A stretch of DNA of 64,000 nt from Psococerastis gibbosa (lineage: Eukaryota; Arthropoda; Insecta; Psocodea; Psocidae), in assembly GCA_963971405.1 (NCBI GenBank), contig OZ020484.1, forward strand, positions 19,158,001 to 19,222,000, read 5' to 3'. This document shows, one piece after another, positions 37,149 through 49,907 of the stretch (its first letter is position 1; every line of letters starts with the position of its first letter). The notes beneath the pieces were generated by a model. That model was not told the DNA's origin. It saw only the letters and a program-made list of their open reading frames with translations, and searched no databases. Position numbers and translations under genes: made by a program.

Positions 37149-38184
37149 AGCTTAAGGCTTAAGGCTTTCAAATGAATGTTAATGAAAGGAATCCAGTCTT
37201 TTAATATAATTTAGGTCTAGGTCTGCAGCTTGTGGACTGTAGAAGCAATGAAATTTACCTAATTGACAAGTAGGTAATAAACAACATACTCGTAATAGAA
37301 AAACCCCTATTAGGGTTGTTGCATATATGCTAGACGTAAAGAATGAAAATTGTCCTATTTTCCATATAGGTGAATTTTGGGCTTTAAGAACTTGCAACAG
37401 GTATAGGTGTCAGTATTTTATTTACTTGTGTCTTCATTTATAAGTTGGTACGAAGCGACCTTACTGCATGTGCAATTTTTCTTAAACTTGACAGCCTTGC
37501 TAATGTAACGCTCGATCTTGAATTTCGATTGCTTAATGGACAAATGTTTGACAAGACTGAGATTGCCACGCCGCGGAGCAAACCAGCTGAAATCGGTCTT
37601 CATTATTAGTAAAACAAAGTGCCTTGTAAATATATAATAATGTTGCTGTTTTGTCTAAAACGTTAAGAGATGTTTTGTATTGTATTTGAATTTTGAATCA
37701 TTAATTTTTTACTATGTGTTTAGTATGATCGCTGCATTTCTATGTAAGCCTATCGTTTCTCAAAAGTGTAAAAGGAAGGTAGCTGCGATCTTGTAGCATA
37801 ACTTGACCATAAATTAAAATTTTTATTAATTGAACAACAGCCCTGTACAAAGAGGAAGGGTGAAATGTTCATAGGCTTTCTTAAAGATTGATTAAATTGT
37901 ATTCAGTCTCATACTGTACATTATGCCGATAGCCTATAATCAGTTTCTAGCTCCCACTCCTTATACCTGCTCTACGTACTCTTGGTCAAATAAAATTGTC
38001 ACAATTGTCAAAAATTTACTAAGAGATCGAAAATAAAAAATTGTTATCCTAATGGAAATTGGCAGATCTAACGCAATGAAGCAATTAGACCAACTACGAT
38101 TTATTGTGTCTATGTGATAACATAATATATACCATAATTTTTGAAATATAGTTTCATCGCTAATATTGTACTATGTACGGTGGG

Positions 38185-38213
38185 CTTATGTAAAAGTGTG
38201 ACTTTTACATAAG
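38185..38213 (+). other. Perfect 13-bp hairpin with 3-nt loop
   Basis: CTTATGTAAAAGT, loop GTG, then ACTTTTACATAAG. Perfect pairing in the probable pnt 3'UTR. The AT-rich stem makes it only moderately stable as RNA. Function unknown. Confidence 0.8.
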
Positions 38214-39746
38214 TCACCTATAGTAAACATTCATCACAGTTGGCTTGTAGCCTAAGTAACTTAACTGTACATCTCATGTGACTTTTAATGTTACTATGCA
38301 GACCAGTGACCAGGCTACATTAGGCTGCTTATGTTATTAGACGAATAGGTTGCATGTGGCCTGTTTGAATAAAGGTCGTTAAATTGTTAACTAGTGGACA
38401 GATTCCGTGTTGGCGACAACGTTAAACTGCGAATTGAGATTGCAACATGGAAACTGTCAGTTAACAATTTTTTTATATCTGACTATTTCAACAGTAGGCC
38501 TACCTGAGTTTTCTATTGTTATTAGTAATCGTGGACGAATGATACTAGATAGGTAATAGGCTGCCAATTGTGCAATTGAGTTACCGAATTATTTCCCAAA
38601 CAAACCTGGACTTACTTTGTTTTCATTCTGCAATATTCTTACCTTATTTATTTATTCTTATCTATAATTTACTGGACAATCTCACACTGTGAGGAAAATT
38701 ATTTGTTAACACGTCCTGACAGTAATATGTAGAATTTACTTAAAATAGTCATTTTATTGGGCATTTGATTATGAGGTATCCTAGCCCTACTGTTCATTAT
38801 AAATTCTTGTTTATTTAATTCAACTGTAGATGCAGGATACAGAAGACAATGTTGTTATAATGTTTCCTATGCTATAAGTCCGTAACTAGTGGAATATCAA
38901 AAGTAGTGCGTGGACACATAAACTTTCCATTTCCATTGAATCTCTAAATTTCTAAAGCTATCTACAGAAGGTGTCAAACTGATCTTTTCTTTGACATTTC
39001 TCTAGTGAATAGTTACTAAATTATGCTTGTACCTAGCACTAGGATTGCTCAGTTGAAGTTTGTAATTAACCGTAGTATTTCTAAATAACTTAATTTATTT
39101 TGTATCATTTCCGGGGTAGTCAACTTCACTTGCTATATTTCCAAAGTACGTTAGATGTATTAAAAAGCTAATGCAGCAATACTGCGGACATGGTCGACTT
39201 TGTATTTTCTTTTCGATAGTTGGTCTATGTTTTCATTGCTCTAATTAGCAGTATTCAGCATAAGTTGGTCTGCCTGGAATAGTGACTGAGAGCATAACTT
39301 TCATGCTACGGTAGCCTCCCGTACAGTATATTTTTCAGTAATTTAAATTATCTACCGGTACCTATGCAGTTTCACATCTACAATAAATGTTCTTTTATGT
39401 ACTTAACTGTATTATGTTTTACGACTAAATCCGCGCCTTGTCTTAAATACATTTACATTTAAAAAAAATAGATCGGCTGATATAGTCGATAGTACCTATC
39501 AAGCCTAGGAACCTAGCAAATGAGCTGCCGAGCACTAGAAGTTCTTGTACAATGCATTCCTCTCTCAATTCTGTATATTTAGTTGGCATTGCTGTCCGCC
39601 CCCCCCCCCCCTAAGTACCGTGCCTATAGCCTAGGATAAAAAATGAAATTAGGAATGGTTTTAAGCCTATGTAGAAATTAAAACCCAAACAAAATGGCTT
39701 AATGGAATGTATAATTACCGGTAATACGAATTTTTACGCTTATTAG

Positions 39747-40236
39747 CAGTGCCGGAGTAACTCATGGGCATTTCGGGCACAGTCCCACGGGCCCCACAAA
39801 AATGCCTGAAATTCCGGCCCCCCACAAACGAGATTAAAAAAAAAAAAAATCAAAGTTGGAAGTTAAACGGTTTTTTTTTTGCTGCAATGTTAGTAGACAG
39901 AGTGCCGGCCGCCTTACCAAGTTGAATCCAGCGGCCCAGAGCAGGTTCAAAGATGCAGATAACTTGGTAGTGTGCACAGTGCCGGTAGGGAAACATGGTA
40001 GGACTTGTCCTGGTCACCTCCGAACTAATCGTGTGACTTCACTGTGTTTCCCAAGTGGTTCGGAATCCACTATAATCAGGAGGTCCCCTGTCCTATGGGC
40101 CCACACCGTGGCCTGGGACTGTGTCCAACCATACTACTACTACTACTAGTAGACAGAGTTTGCACCTGTGGCCCCCACATGGCCACGTATCTTCAATCTT
40201 GCGCCCACGGCCCCCACAGGGGTTAATTCGGCACTG
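39747..40236 (+). mobile_element. hAT-like non-autonomous element
   Basis: Ends CAGTGCCGGAGTAAC and TTAATTCGGCACTG are inverted. Flanks CTTATTAG / CTAATTAG are an 8-bp TSD with one change. 490 bp, no ORF. It lies between pnt and sip3. Confidence 0.85.
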
Positions 40237-40859
40237 CTAATTAGGCGTGTATGTCAAAACTAGGATATACAATTGTGGAAACGACGCTGCCGTGCCGCCG
40301 ACCCTCCATGAGGAAAAGGCGTAGTAAAAGTAAAAGTAAGTACTATAATATGGACTATAGTAGCCTACGTCATGCAGTACATCGCACATGCATAGCATGA
40401 CCTACCAGGTAGATTTCGTAAGTACCGTATGTGAGTAAAAATATTACTGGAAGATTTTTAGAATGTATCACTGCATTCTAAATTAATATGGTAGATAATG
40501 TTAATACTACATAGAGTGCCAAGTACATACTAGAAGACGACCGAGGCCATGAAAATATTTCGTATTAGGTGTAGTCTCCTATCATAAAATGACAATTATC
40601 AGATTTTCGTTATTTAAGGTCTGTCATTGGTACTTCTTCAAAATATTAATGACTTAAGTTGGATTCCTTAGAATAAGTTTAATTTGAATCCAAGTGATAT
40701 ACCCGGCGTTTAAAGAGAGTATGATTATTTATGTAACTAGGAAGTAGTTTATTAAAAAAAAGTAAAATTGCGGGAAAATTATGAAAAACCACTGCTCTCT
40801 ATGCTCATAGAAGGCACTGGAATTAGATTAGTTCGTTCATCCACGTCAGTTTATAGAGG

Positions 40860-40890
40860 GCGCCAGCCGCCAATCGCCATTGGTTGGTTT
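40860..40890 (+). promoter_or_regulatory. CCAAT pair upstream of sip3
   Basis: CCAAT (40870-40874) and an inverted copy, ATTGG (40879-40883), lie about 90 bp upstream of the sip3 start codon in a small GC-rich patch. The position fits a proximal promoter or TSS region. No clear TATA box. Confidence 0.4.
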
Positions 40891-40964
40891 AAAAATCCTT
40901 CAAGTAGTGAAATTATTTTAACTAAAAGTCTAATTGAAAATTTGCAAGATCTTATCGGTTATCA

Positions 40965-43900
40965 ATGAAGATGCGGGCCGCTGGAATAACGGTTGCGAGT
41001 CTGGCACTAACTTCAGCTGTTATTGGAAATGCTTACTACCACAAAAAACAGTTTTATCCATCTGTTGTGTATATTACAAAATCTAATCCTAGTATGGCTG
41101 TAAGTATTAGGGTTTAAAATATTCAAGCTATAATCTACAGTCGTTTTGTATTGGTTTACGGCAGTTTATTACATGCCATTCATAGTGTAACAACAAATAG
41201 CCGACGTGTAGCTTACGTTATTGGAATAGCCAGAAGGGAAGAGTTGGCAAATTTAGGCTTAAGGTCAATCGGACTGTCAGAACAAGATGAAAAACACTGC
41301 TGAACTTGCTTTGATGACATGTTGTCCATTGCTAAATTTTTTCTAATTACTAATTTGCTACACAACGCAATGGGGTGCTGTAATGTATTTTGCTATCGGG
41401 TCGTATTGTTTGATTGATTCTTTAAGCCAAATTCCGGAGCATAGTGTGTGTGCATAGCAGGGATAGCCAACATGTTTACTCTAAAGTCTAAATAAATAAG
41501 ACATAAGCAATGTAATTTCATATAATGAAGTTAAGAGGTTGCTAGCTGAGTCATAGTCTTTAACATTCTGTTTCACTGTTATGAAAAGAAATCAAACGCC
41601 GTTGAATGACAACGCATTGAGGGTCTAAGCACTGAGGTCGGGCATAAGCTTCTCTGTCATGACCACTGCTCTTTGGGCTTGAAAAGGCCGATTTTATTTC
41701 TTGTTTGGACAATAACTGCCTTGGTAGCGTGTGGAATAGAGGTTGCCCGACACACTGTAGATTGTTGTTTTATTTGGTTTGGGGTGAAGGAGCTTGGCTT
41801 GCGCGCGGCTGTTTATTTTACTGAAATGACCAACGTATTGCCTCTAATCGGCTCTTAGATCTACGGTAAATAGGTTATAACAGTAGCAAGGTACAAGGCC
41901 ACAGGTGTGTTCCGTTCATGCCAATCACTGGCGGTATTCATTGGACGTTGTAGTTGTAGTGTGTCTGGGCTATAAAATCTATTTAATTCAAGTTAAAATG
42001 AAGGTTAGGTAGCTGTTTCAGGTATTTGCAGATGCATTTACGATTATTTGTAGTTTAAAAGACAGTGGTGTTGAAAAAGTTGAAGAAGTTAAAACCGACA
42101 TTCGTATGTGTAGCCTACTGAATATTATGACGAATTCTTTAATTCTTTAACTTTACTTCTTCACCAACGCATCTTACAATGTTTTGTGTTTAATTGATTT
42201 CAGGTGATGTACATTCAAGCTTTCATTCTGGTCTATCTCCTTGGTAAATTAATGCGCAAAGTATTTTTTGGAGAACTTAGACATGCAGAGTTCGAACATC
42301 TAATGGAAAGATCTTGGTACGCTGTAACGGAAACTTGCTTGGCATTTACAGTTTTTCGGGATGACTTCAGTCCAAAATTTGTGGCGTTGTTTACACTTTT
42401 ACTTTTTTTAAAGTCGTTCCATTGGCTTGCGGAAGATCGCGTGGATTTTGTAAGTGAAATTTAAATTTTATTTCGTTTCGATTGTTGTGTGGTAGTGGGC
42501 CCTTAGGCGGGACTTCCACCGACCTCGCATTGCAGAATGCAAGTGGCATTGACGCAAATGTTTGTTTTACTCTATGCCATAGTTGAAATTGATCAATGAT
42601 CAGAGAGTAAAATCACAAACAAACAAACTAAAATTAAAAAATGGCGTCATGGGATATGTTAATTACAAACATTTTAATAGATTTCTATAAAAAGAAAAAC
42701 AAACATTTCCGTCAATATCATTTGCATTCTGCAATGCGATGTGGGTGGAAACCCCGCCTAAGTTTTGAATGTCTGTTACCACGTCACCGTATTTGTATTT
42801 AGCCCTAGCCGGTCGGTGGAAACCGCGCCTTATGACACCATCTTCTTGATTTTCCAGATGGAACGAAGCCCTCAAATATCATTAGTGTTCCACATAAGAG
42901 TACTTGGTGAGTGTTTTTGTTTTTTTTAATCATTAAAAAAACCTGGCATAATATACGAGTAGCCCCAAGTAACATTAATTCTCCTAGTCTTACAAAGTAA
43001 TCAGCAAGCGAAATTTTTGACCAGTCTAGTCGCATATGTCGCTCGAAAAAATACCTAAGCTATTTAGAACCTGGCCAATAATATTATCTGCAAGTGTCAA
43101 AAGTAATGGTGGTTTCAACTTTGGTCGAAAGTGTTTGCTTAGTCTCTTAATGCGGCATATTTCTGAGCGATTGTGAAAATGGTGTTTTAGGCAGTTACAT
43201 GCTAAGTACTTCAAAATGTAGGATTTAATCGCGTCGTGGTCTAGAAGCTGCCACGGATTTATCCGACCTAAAACACTTGATTGTTTAATGCATGATCAAT
43301 TTTTAGATTGCGTTCTATCGCAATATCCTCTTCGTTTAAGAGGAAGCTGGCCGTACACATTGGCCAACCCTGGAGCATGTGCCGGTCTTTGCCTCAATCG
43401 TGGGACATAGACCAGCATTTCCAGACGCTTAGAATGGCTTGATCATCAGCCCTTCAGTCTTTCTTTTTGGCTAATCCAAAGTGCAAAGGTCCATTTTTAA
43501 AGTAAGATTAGTGGCTAAGAAATTATAGAATTTGATTGAGGTGGGTTCGCCTGAAAAATGCCTGAAATTAACAGTAAATGAATAAAAATACTAATTTTTT
43601 CAGCACTCTTAACACTTTTGGGAGCTCTTGATCTAGCATTCGTTCACCATGCCTATCAGTCAACTGTGACGAAGGGTGCATCAGTGCAGCTGGTGTTTGG
43701 ATTTGAATACGCCATCTTGGCAACTGTGATTCTCAACATTTCCATTAAGTATGCACTTCATACATTCGATCTCTACAACGATGTCACCTGGGAACATAAA
43801 GCGGTCTTCCTCTTGTACACTGAACTCGTAATGGGTAAATTATTTTTTGAACTATAATAGTTAACAATGGAAAACTAATTTACGTCGGCCTACGCTAGTC

Positions 43901-46900
43901 TTTTGTCTAGTCTAGGGGTAAACGCGCTTTCTGACGTGTAGGCGCTCTAATGGATGTGTCATGGGTAGTTGAGCGTGGTTTGAGAAACAGCTATCCGGAG
44001 CACATTGGGCAACGAGGTTACCCAAGGACCGACTAAAACAATTATCCGTTATTGAAACTGTTTGTTGTTGATCTCGGTGCAATGTCTAGTTGTGTGTTTC
44101 GTTTCTTTGGTTGGACGGCCTGCTATCAGGAACACTCTGGGCAACGGGTTACCCAAAGACAGTCTAATCTGTGAGTTTATTGTTATTGTTTTCTTGATGC
44201 GTTCGTAAGTATACTTTGACGTATTTAATTCTGTTGCAGGGCTAATCAAAGTAATTCTATACGTGACGTTCGTCATGATAATGATACGGTTGTATACTCT
44301 ACCACTGTTTGCATTGAGACCAATGTACCACACAATGAGGTAAGTTTCGGACATGTTATTTGTAAAGATTGTAATATCAAATACTATTAAGTCCTAAATT
44401 TTCGTTGCAGTGTTATTTTGAAATCAAGAACTGTTGAAGGCGTCTTACTTTGTAGCCCACTGACCAATCGGTGCATACCGTTGATAACGTTTCTTTACAG
44501 TATTGTTATCAGATTGATTTATCAGTGTAATCTTACGACAATGGGTATTTATTTCCCTGTTTGGTGTTCAGTGTAGCTAAACATTTCCTCTTCGATGTGC
44601 CTAATAATTAATTTAAAGTTTTTTCAGCTGGCTTATTTTTTAAGACTGGACGTTTCTGTAGGTTTTTGTAACGTACGATAGAGAAATGAATAAGAAGTCC
44701 TAGCCAATGATTTTATAGCCCGTAAAATGTGTGTTTTTTTTTTTTTTTAATTTCACATTTTATTTAGGCGTAGGATATGACTAATAATTTATTTGATGAG
44801 TGTTCAGTAACTTTGGCGAAACTCAGCTTTTACCATAGCTATCTGTGCGTTATCATTGCTCTCGTGTAAGTTATTAGAACTTTTAAAAGAGTGCTATCCA
44901 AATGATTTTGCTAAAACATTAACAAAGAAATCTGACCGTTTACAGTACACGTTATACGCCCTGAAGATTGCTCTTCACACTGGCTTTTCAATTTGAGGCA
45001 ATTCACATGTTTTAAATTGATTGTAAAAACGAAACTGAAAACTTTTTTGCAGAAAATTCAAGAAAGCATATAGTGACGTTATTCTTTCTCGCCGTGCTAT
45101 CCAAAACATGAACACACTTTATCCTGATGCTACAGCTGAAGAAATGGCAAACAGCGAGACTTGCATAATCTGTCGCGAGGAAATGACGTCGGCTTGCAAG
45201 AAGTTGCCATGCAACCACATTTTCCACACGTCCTGCCTGCGCTCGTGGTTCCAGCGTCAACAGACCTGCCCAACATGTCGTCTCAACATTTTGCACCCAC
45301 AAACACCCGCGGCACCCGCCCCTCCACAGCGCCCCTTTCCCTTTTGGCAACAGCCTCCTGCTCCTCCAGGTAAGTCGGCATTAGGGCTCTATTTCAGACA
45401 GGTATTGTCATCCGCCATATTGTATTCATTTTAAGCCTGGTGTATAAGCCAAGCATTGGGTGTTTTCCTAGGTATTTTTAGAAATTTATCATTGTTTATT
45501 TATTATTATTTGAAAAGCGTGCTGCTAATTTGGGAAGTGTTTAATAAAAAATTACTAAAACGTGTAGAAGTTTTTTTTCTCAATATTTTTCAATCTTTTA
45601 CTTTTCTTACAATACTCACCGTATAGGAAATATGGGTTACAACATGGCGGATGACAATGCCCGGTTATATAGTGCCTTAGTCGGCATGTTCTCACTGATA
45701 ATTAAAACAGCTTTAGTGATCAAATCAATGTAGGTCCAGAGTTTAAATACCCAATCTAATTTATTCTATTCTATTTATTATTATAAATTTGTGGATGGTT
45801 TTCAAATCGTAATAAATAATTTTCCCCGACGAGCTTTTGTTTATGATATAGGAGGTTTGAAATTCTCAATATATTGCCTTGTCTTAAACTTAACGTGCAG
45901 AAATCAGAGTTCTACCCCAATGCGCTGGCTTATAAAAAAACGCCACCTACAAATAAACGGCTTAATATGCGATTAAAAATCATGACAACCCCACGTCTTT
46001 ACATACATAGATAGATGCATTTTACATATCTTAAGTTCTGAGGTGTGCAGGAAATTTAAACAAAATGAGGACACCCACACCTGCAGCACTACAACCTTGT
46101 AAGGCCAGCACCACGTACAGCCTAGTGTGAGTGACTGGATCCTATTCTACAAGGATTCGCCTACGTTAGATAACTCCCGAATGAATGAATGCATAGTTTA
46201 TTTCCCATCTAAAAAAAGCAATATACAATATAAAAAAATAATAGGTTTGCCCTTTGGACAAATGGAATGAACTGGGAGCATCGAGAAATGCTACTAGCTT
46301 CCCTAAATTGCTTAGAGACCATCTCTTAGAGTTATGAGAAAGCTTTCTACACTGTTACTGAGACAGTAACACAATGGCAATGACAGAAAAACCTGATTTT
46401 GACGATAATTTGACGATTTTACCTTAAATACCTTCTTGTTGATTGTATAATTTCACAGAAATATAAATTTATTTATGGATTTATTTATCCTTGCATTTTA
46501 GCAGCATGAATTCTGTTGCGCACGCCTACTTCACGTTAAACATTGAGAGGATAATTTACGTAACGACTTTCGTCTGCAAATATTCTGACATCGAACAAAC
46601 TGCGATAAACTGCCTTTATGTGTTGTTCAATAGATGGTGTTTTAACATGTTACAGGCGGAGTGCCTCCTGCCCCCGGGCCTCCTGGCCCCGCGGACGCTC
46701 GTCCTCAACCTCCTCGCTTTACGCCCATGCCGCCTCCATTCTATCCTCCGATGATGGGGTTGTTCCCTCCACCGCCCATGCCGCCCGCAGACTTTACGGG
46801 ACTCTCTGACGAAGAGCTTGCACGAATGGAGGGAGACACTCGCAGGAATATTGAAGCCAGGCTGCAGTGTTTGCGCCAGATTGAGCTTCTAATGCACGCC

Positions 46901-48264
46901 GCGGGCACCGTCATGACTCAGTATCTTACAGTCGCTCCTGTTGGAACACCGTAAGTTACCATTTTATTATTTATTTCTGAAATCTACCTGAATCATCTAT
47001 GAATATAGTTCTAACTTTAGAAAAGTGCTTCGGTTTGTTGGCTTAAACGATTCTACATGAAAATAGGGGAAAATTTCAAATTTACACTAATATTCAAGCT
47101 TTCCTTATACTAACGTACAATTAGGAAAGCAATAAACCATAAATCTTTGAATAATAGTTCCCCCCTTTTTTTAAAAGTTGAATCCATTTCGACAATAAAT
47201 TTTGTTCGTTTAGAATTCTGTAAACAACAATCAATTATAATAAGGACTGATACTTAAAGTTTACGAGTAAATGAAAATTACTTAAATTGTAATTGTAATA
47301 AAATCTAAAACTTAAAGTTAAAGTATCAGCGTCGGATCGCGCCTTAATAGGATAAGATGCTTCCGAAACAGGAGTTAAACCCCTTAACAAGTTAAAAATG
47401 GGTCGACCAATATTTATGATCTTTGTATTGTTGGGTCTATCGCTTTCCAAAATTACAGAATAACTTTCAAAATAATGATAAAAGAACATTAGAACTACCA
47501 TCTCTAAGCCCAATAGCAGGATAAATATTATAGCATTGGAAAAAGTTGAAAAAAACACGGCCGATACCTGAGCTGCAGCCCGCGGAAGGCTTTAGATGTC
47601 GAGACTGCGAAGCGGGCTGCAACCGGTAGTAATGAATAACATAATACCTAGGAGAGTACATATGAACCATAATAATTGTTAAAAATCAAGAGTGGCTATG
47701 TATTGTAAATACTATTAGTACCCGACACAAACTTATAAACTTAGCCTAGTCACTGTTGCTGATATAATTCCTTTTTGAGCAATGCTATCATTAAGAATAT
47801 ATGCTAACCGATATGTTTATAGTTACGCCGACACAGGGTTCGGGCTTGATCCAAAATAGCCTACTTGCCCATCCATGCCTTTTCTCCGCCCGAGGCTTCT
47901 ACCCGTCCACCCCGTGCAAATAGAAATAATTTTACTATCTTGGAATGGTGATGAAAACCTGTTGTCTAGGTTACGTACTGGTGCTGCACCAACCCCTGGC
48001 CCATCGACCAATGGGGCTGATGAATCGTCGTCGACAAACGCGTCAGCTCCACCCCCTGCTACCCCCGCCAGTGGCCCATCGCCCCAGGCTTCTACCCCCA
48101 TGAGCAGTCCTACAGCTTCGGCTTCATCCACTACTAATGACACTGCTGGAGACTCAGTACCCAACGATGCAACCGATACCACCGCGACCAATGCATCTGG
48201 TCCAACATCTAGCCAACAAGAGGAAATCCGAAGACTGAGGCTGCAAAAAATTGCACCCGAGTGA
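40965..48264 (+). CDS. sip3: ER membrane E3 ubiquitin ligase Hrd1/synoviolin (Sip3)
   Basis: Eight exons, all GT-AG and in phase: 40965-41099, 42204-42449, 42858-42906, 43604-43834, 44240-44339, 45053-45369, 46656-46950, 47970-48264; 555 aa. The N-terminal half holds the hydrophobic segments of the Hrd1 multi-span domain (SLALTSAVIGNAYY, YIQAFILVYLLGKLM, FVALFTLLLFLKSFHWLAED, GASVQLVFGFEYAIL, GLIKVILYVTFVMIMIRLY). The RING-H2 finger lies at 291-329 (C291, C294, ... CNHIFHTSC ... C326, C329), the same position as in human SYVN1. A Pro-rich stretch (exons 6-7) and a Ser/Thr/Pro/Ala-rich stretch (exon 8) follow, and the end EEIRRLRLQKIAPE resembles family C-termini. Known role: catalytic core of the ER-associated degradation retrotranslocation complex, with the RING on the cytosolic face. 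The start MKMRAAGITVASLALT aligns with vertebrate and fly N-termini. All eight exons are intact. Confidence 0.95.
42505..42834. mobile_element. Harbinger-like MITE in sip3 intron 2
   Basis: Same family as 35775-36177: the inner GACCTCGCATTGCAGAATGC arms and the conserved AT-rich centre are shared, and TTA flanks both ends. The left outer ~70 bp of the longer copy are missing. Its right end lies only 23 bp before the acceptor of sip3 exon 3 (AG 42856-42857). Confidence 0.8.
45384..45695 (+). repeat. Repeat B copy in sip3 intron 6 (unoccupied site)
   Basis: Matches 56465-56570 plus 57438-57630, that is, the flanks of family A copy 3 without the insertion. Shared words include GACAGGTATTGTCATCCGCC, GTATAAGCCAAGCATTGGG and CAACATGGCGGATGACAAT. 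It starts only 14 bp after the exon 6 donor. Confidence 0.8.
47099..47131 (-). repeat. Solo left end of family A in sip3 intron 7
   Basis: 33 bp matching, on the minus strand, the start hairpin of family A (GCTTTCC...GTATAAGGAAAGC). No internal sequence follows. Confidence 0.5.
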
Positions 48265-48298
48265 AAGTTTCATAGCTATGGAAAGAAACTTTCTTCTC

Positions 48299-48310
48299 TT
48301 GCGAGGTAAG
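48299..48310 (+). promoter_or_regulatory. Candidate splice donor 41 nt after the sip3 stop
   Basis: GCGAG|GTAAGC (intron would start at 48306 or within 1-2 bases) is a good donor just downstream of the stop at 48264. A matching acceptor CTTTGCAG|AAATT occurs at about 48864. An intron in the 3'UTR is possible. AATAAA at 48614-48619 would instead serve unspliced transcripts. Confidence 0.35.
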
Positions 48311-48953
48311 CAGTAGGAAAATTAACTGTGAACTTATCTAGAACAAATACTCCCATACGGGAAGTTCAGTGTTGTGTTCTTGTGAGTGTACGAATTTGTT
48401 GAAAGTCCATAAAATAATAGTAGGGAGACAAAATCGTATGGTGACACGATCATAACACAGGACGAATCTAAAAATTACTTTTCATATTTAAAAAAAAGTG
48501 CAAGTTCACTCTAAGTATAGAAAAAAAAAACATCTAAGTATAAAAAAAACCACAAGCATTTTATGTAGATGATGGGATTGCATTAAAATTATTATAACAT
48601 TTTAACTGCATTGAATAAAAATAATTTTCTCGAAAATGGCTGGGCTGTAAGTCTACTTGTTATATTTTTCTAATTCCGGATACTTTTACTGTCGTTACTG
48701 TTATTCCATACAGTTTTTAATTAAATATTTTACTATTACTTTTAAACTAGAAAATTCAATTGTGAAGTTAAGAGTTAACTATTGTAGATATAAAGTAGAT
48801 CAAAACTGTAGTTATTAAATAATAATAATAAGTCAAATCTTGAAAGAAATTATTTTCTTTGCAGAAATTATGGACTGACTCATCGCTGGAACCGGGTCCC
48901 CGGGATATTTTTCATTTAAGAACTACAGAATCGTTTCTTGGAGACGAATATAC

Positions 48954-49243
48954 TGGGTGTTTCAGGCGGAAGGCAACACACTTCTAGGGTGTGTTCCCTG
49001 TTCAATTTGGAGGAAAAATAACCTATATATTGTTCTACCGAAAATGCACTTTTATCTATCTACGGGTGAATTAAGGGTAACATTTTCCTGGAACTCTGCC
49101 CATTCCCAAATTTTACTCTTAATCCGCCCCTGGCTCGATAACGGTACCTTTTCGGTATTGAAATTTAATGGGTTATTTTTGCTCCAAATTGAACGTGGAA
49201 TGTGCCCAAGAAATTTTTCACCGTTCACCTGAAACACCCTGTA
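48954..49243. mobile_element. mariner-like MITE
   Basis: Palindromic ends GGGTGTTTCAGG / CCTGAAACACCC within TA-flanked termini. Inner arms TTCAATTTGGAG and CTCCAAATTGAA also pair. The ends fit Tc1/mariner MITEs. It lies between sip3 and the zinc-finger gene. Confidence 0.75.
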
Positions 49244-49907
49244 CAATTTCAGACAGCCAAATGGTTTTGTAATAGAATAACGATTCTTGAAACCAGTTAA
49301 CTATGTGGATTTATTAATAATCCATTTCGAAGCCAAGATTTTTGGCACTTGTATTTTATTTACGGTATTCGATTTAAGGTGCGCGGTTACGACGAAAAAG
49401 TTCTATTACGAGAGTCGAGAGCAGCGATATTTTACAATACGTTGGCCGGAATTTTATCTCTTTTTTCTCCCATTTAATAAAACTGATAGTAGGGTAAGTC
49501 AATGGGTATGGGGTATACTCTGGTACACTAATGTCCAGTTGCATTAAACTTTATTATTGCAGTTTATGAAATGTAACGTAGCCCGTAGGTCATATTTTTT
49601 ATGCAATATAAAAAATTATAGGCCATTTATTCATACAGAGGTACAATATTTTGTGTCGGGCGGTCACATAAGGTCATAACAACGAATTTAAATTTCCCGC
49701 TATTTAGCTTTTTAATGTTGGTACCTCTAATTTTTGAAGATTTTGATTGGATGTCCGAATCAAAAAGAAAAACAACATTTTCAAAACTCAAAAGTGTCAA
49801 AAGTTGTATGTTTGAAACTAACAATCAAATTTCAAGCGTCAAATATTTCAATTCATAAATTAATTACGCTAAATCATGTAGGCGTTAGCAAGTCAATAGG
49901 CCGGGCC

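Larger units (their letters stand above)
36929..39410 (+). other. Probable long 3'UTR of pnt
   Basis: About 2.5 kb after the pnt stop has no ORF of note and, unlike both flanks, no MITE or SINE that I recognise. It holds canonical AATAAA signals at 38368-38373 and 39382-39387, a Pumilio-type TGTAAATA at 37625-37632, and a 13-bp hairpin at 38185-38213. A short direct duplication lies at about 37073-37148. The extent is inferred from these features. Confidence 0.5.

Noticed and set aside
47823..48191. Minus-strand 122-codon ORF opposite sip3 exon 8
   Set aside because: Antisense shadow of the Ser/Thr/Ala-rich exon.
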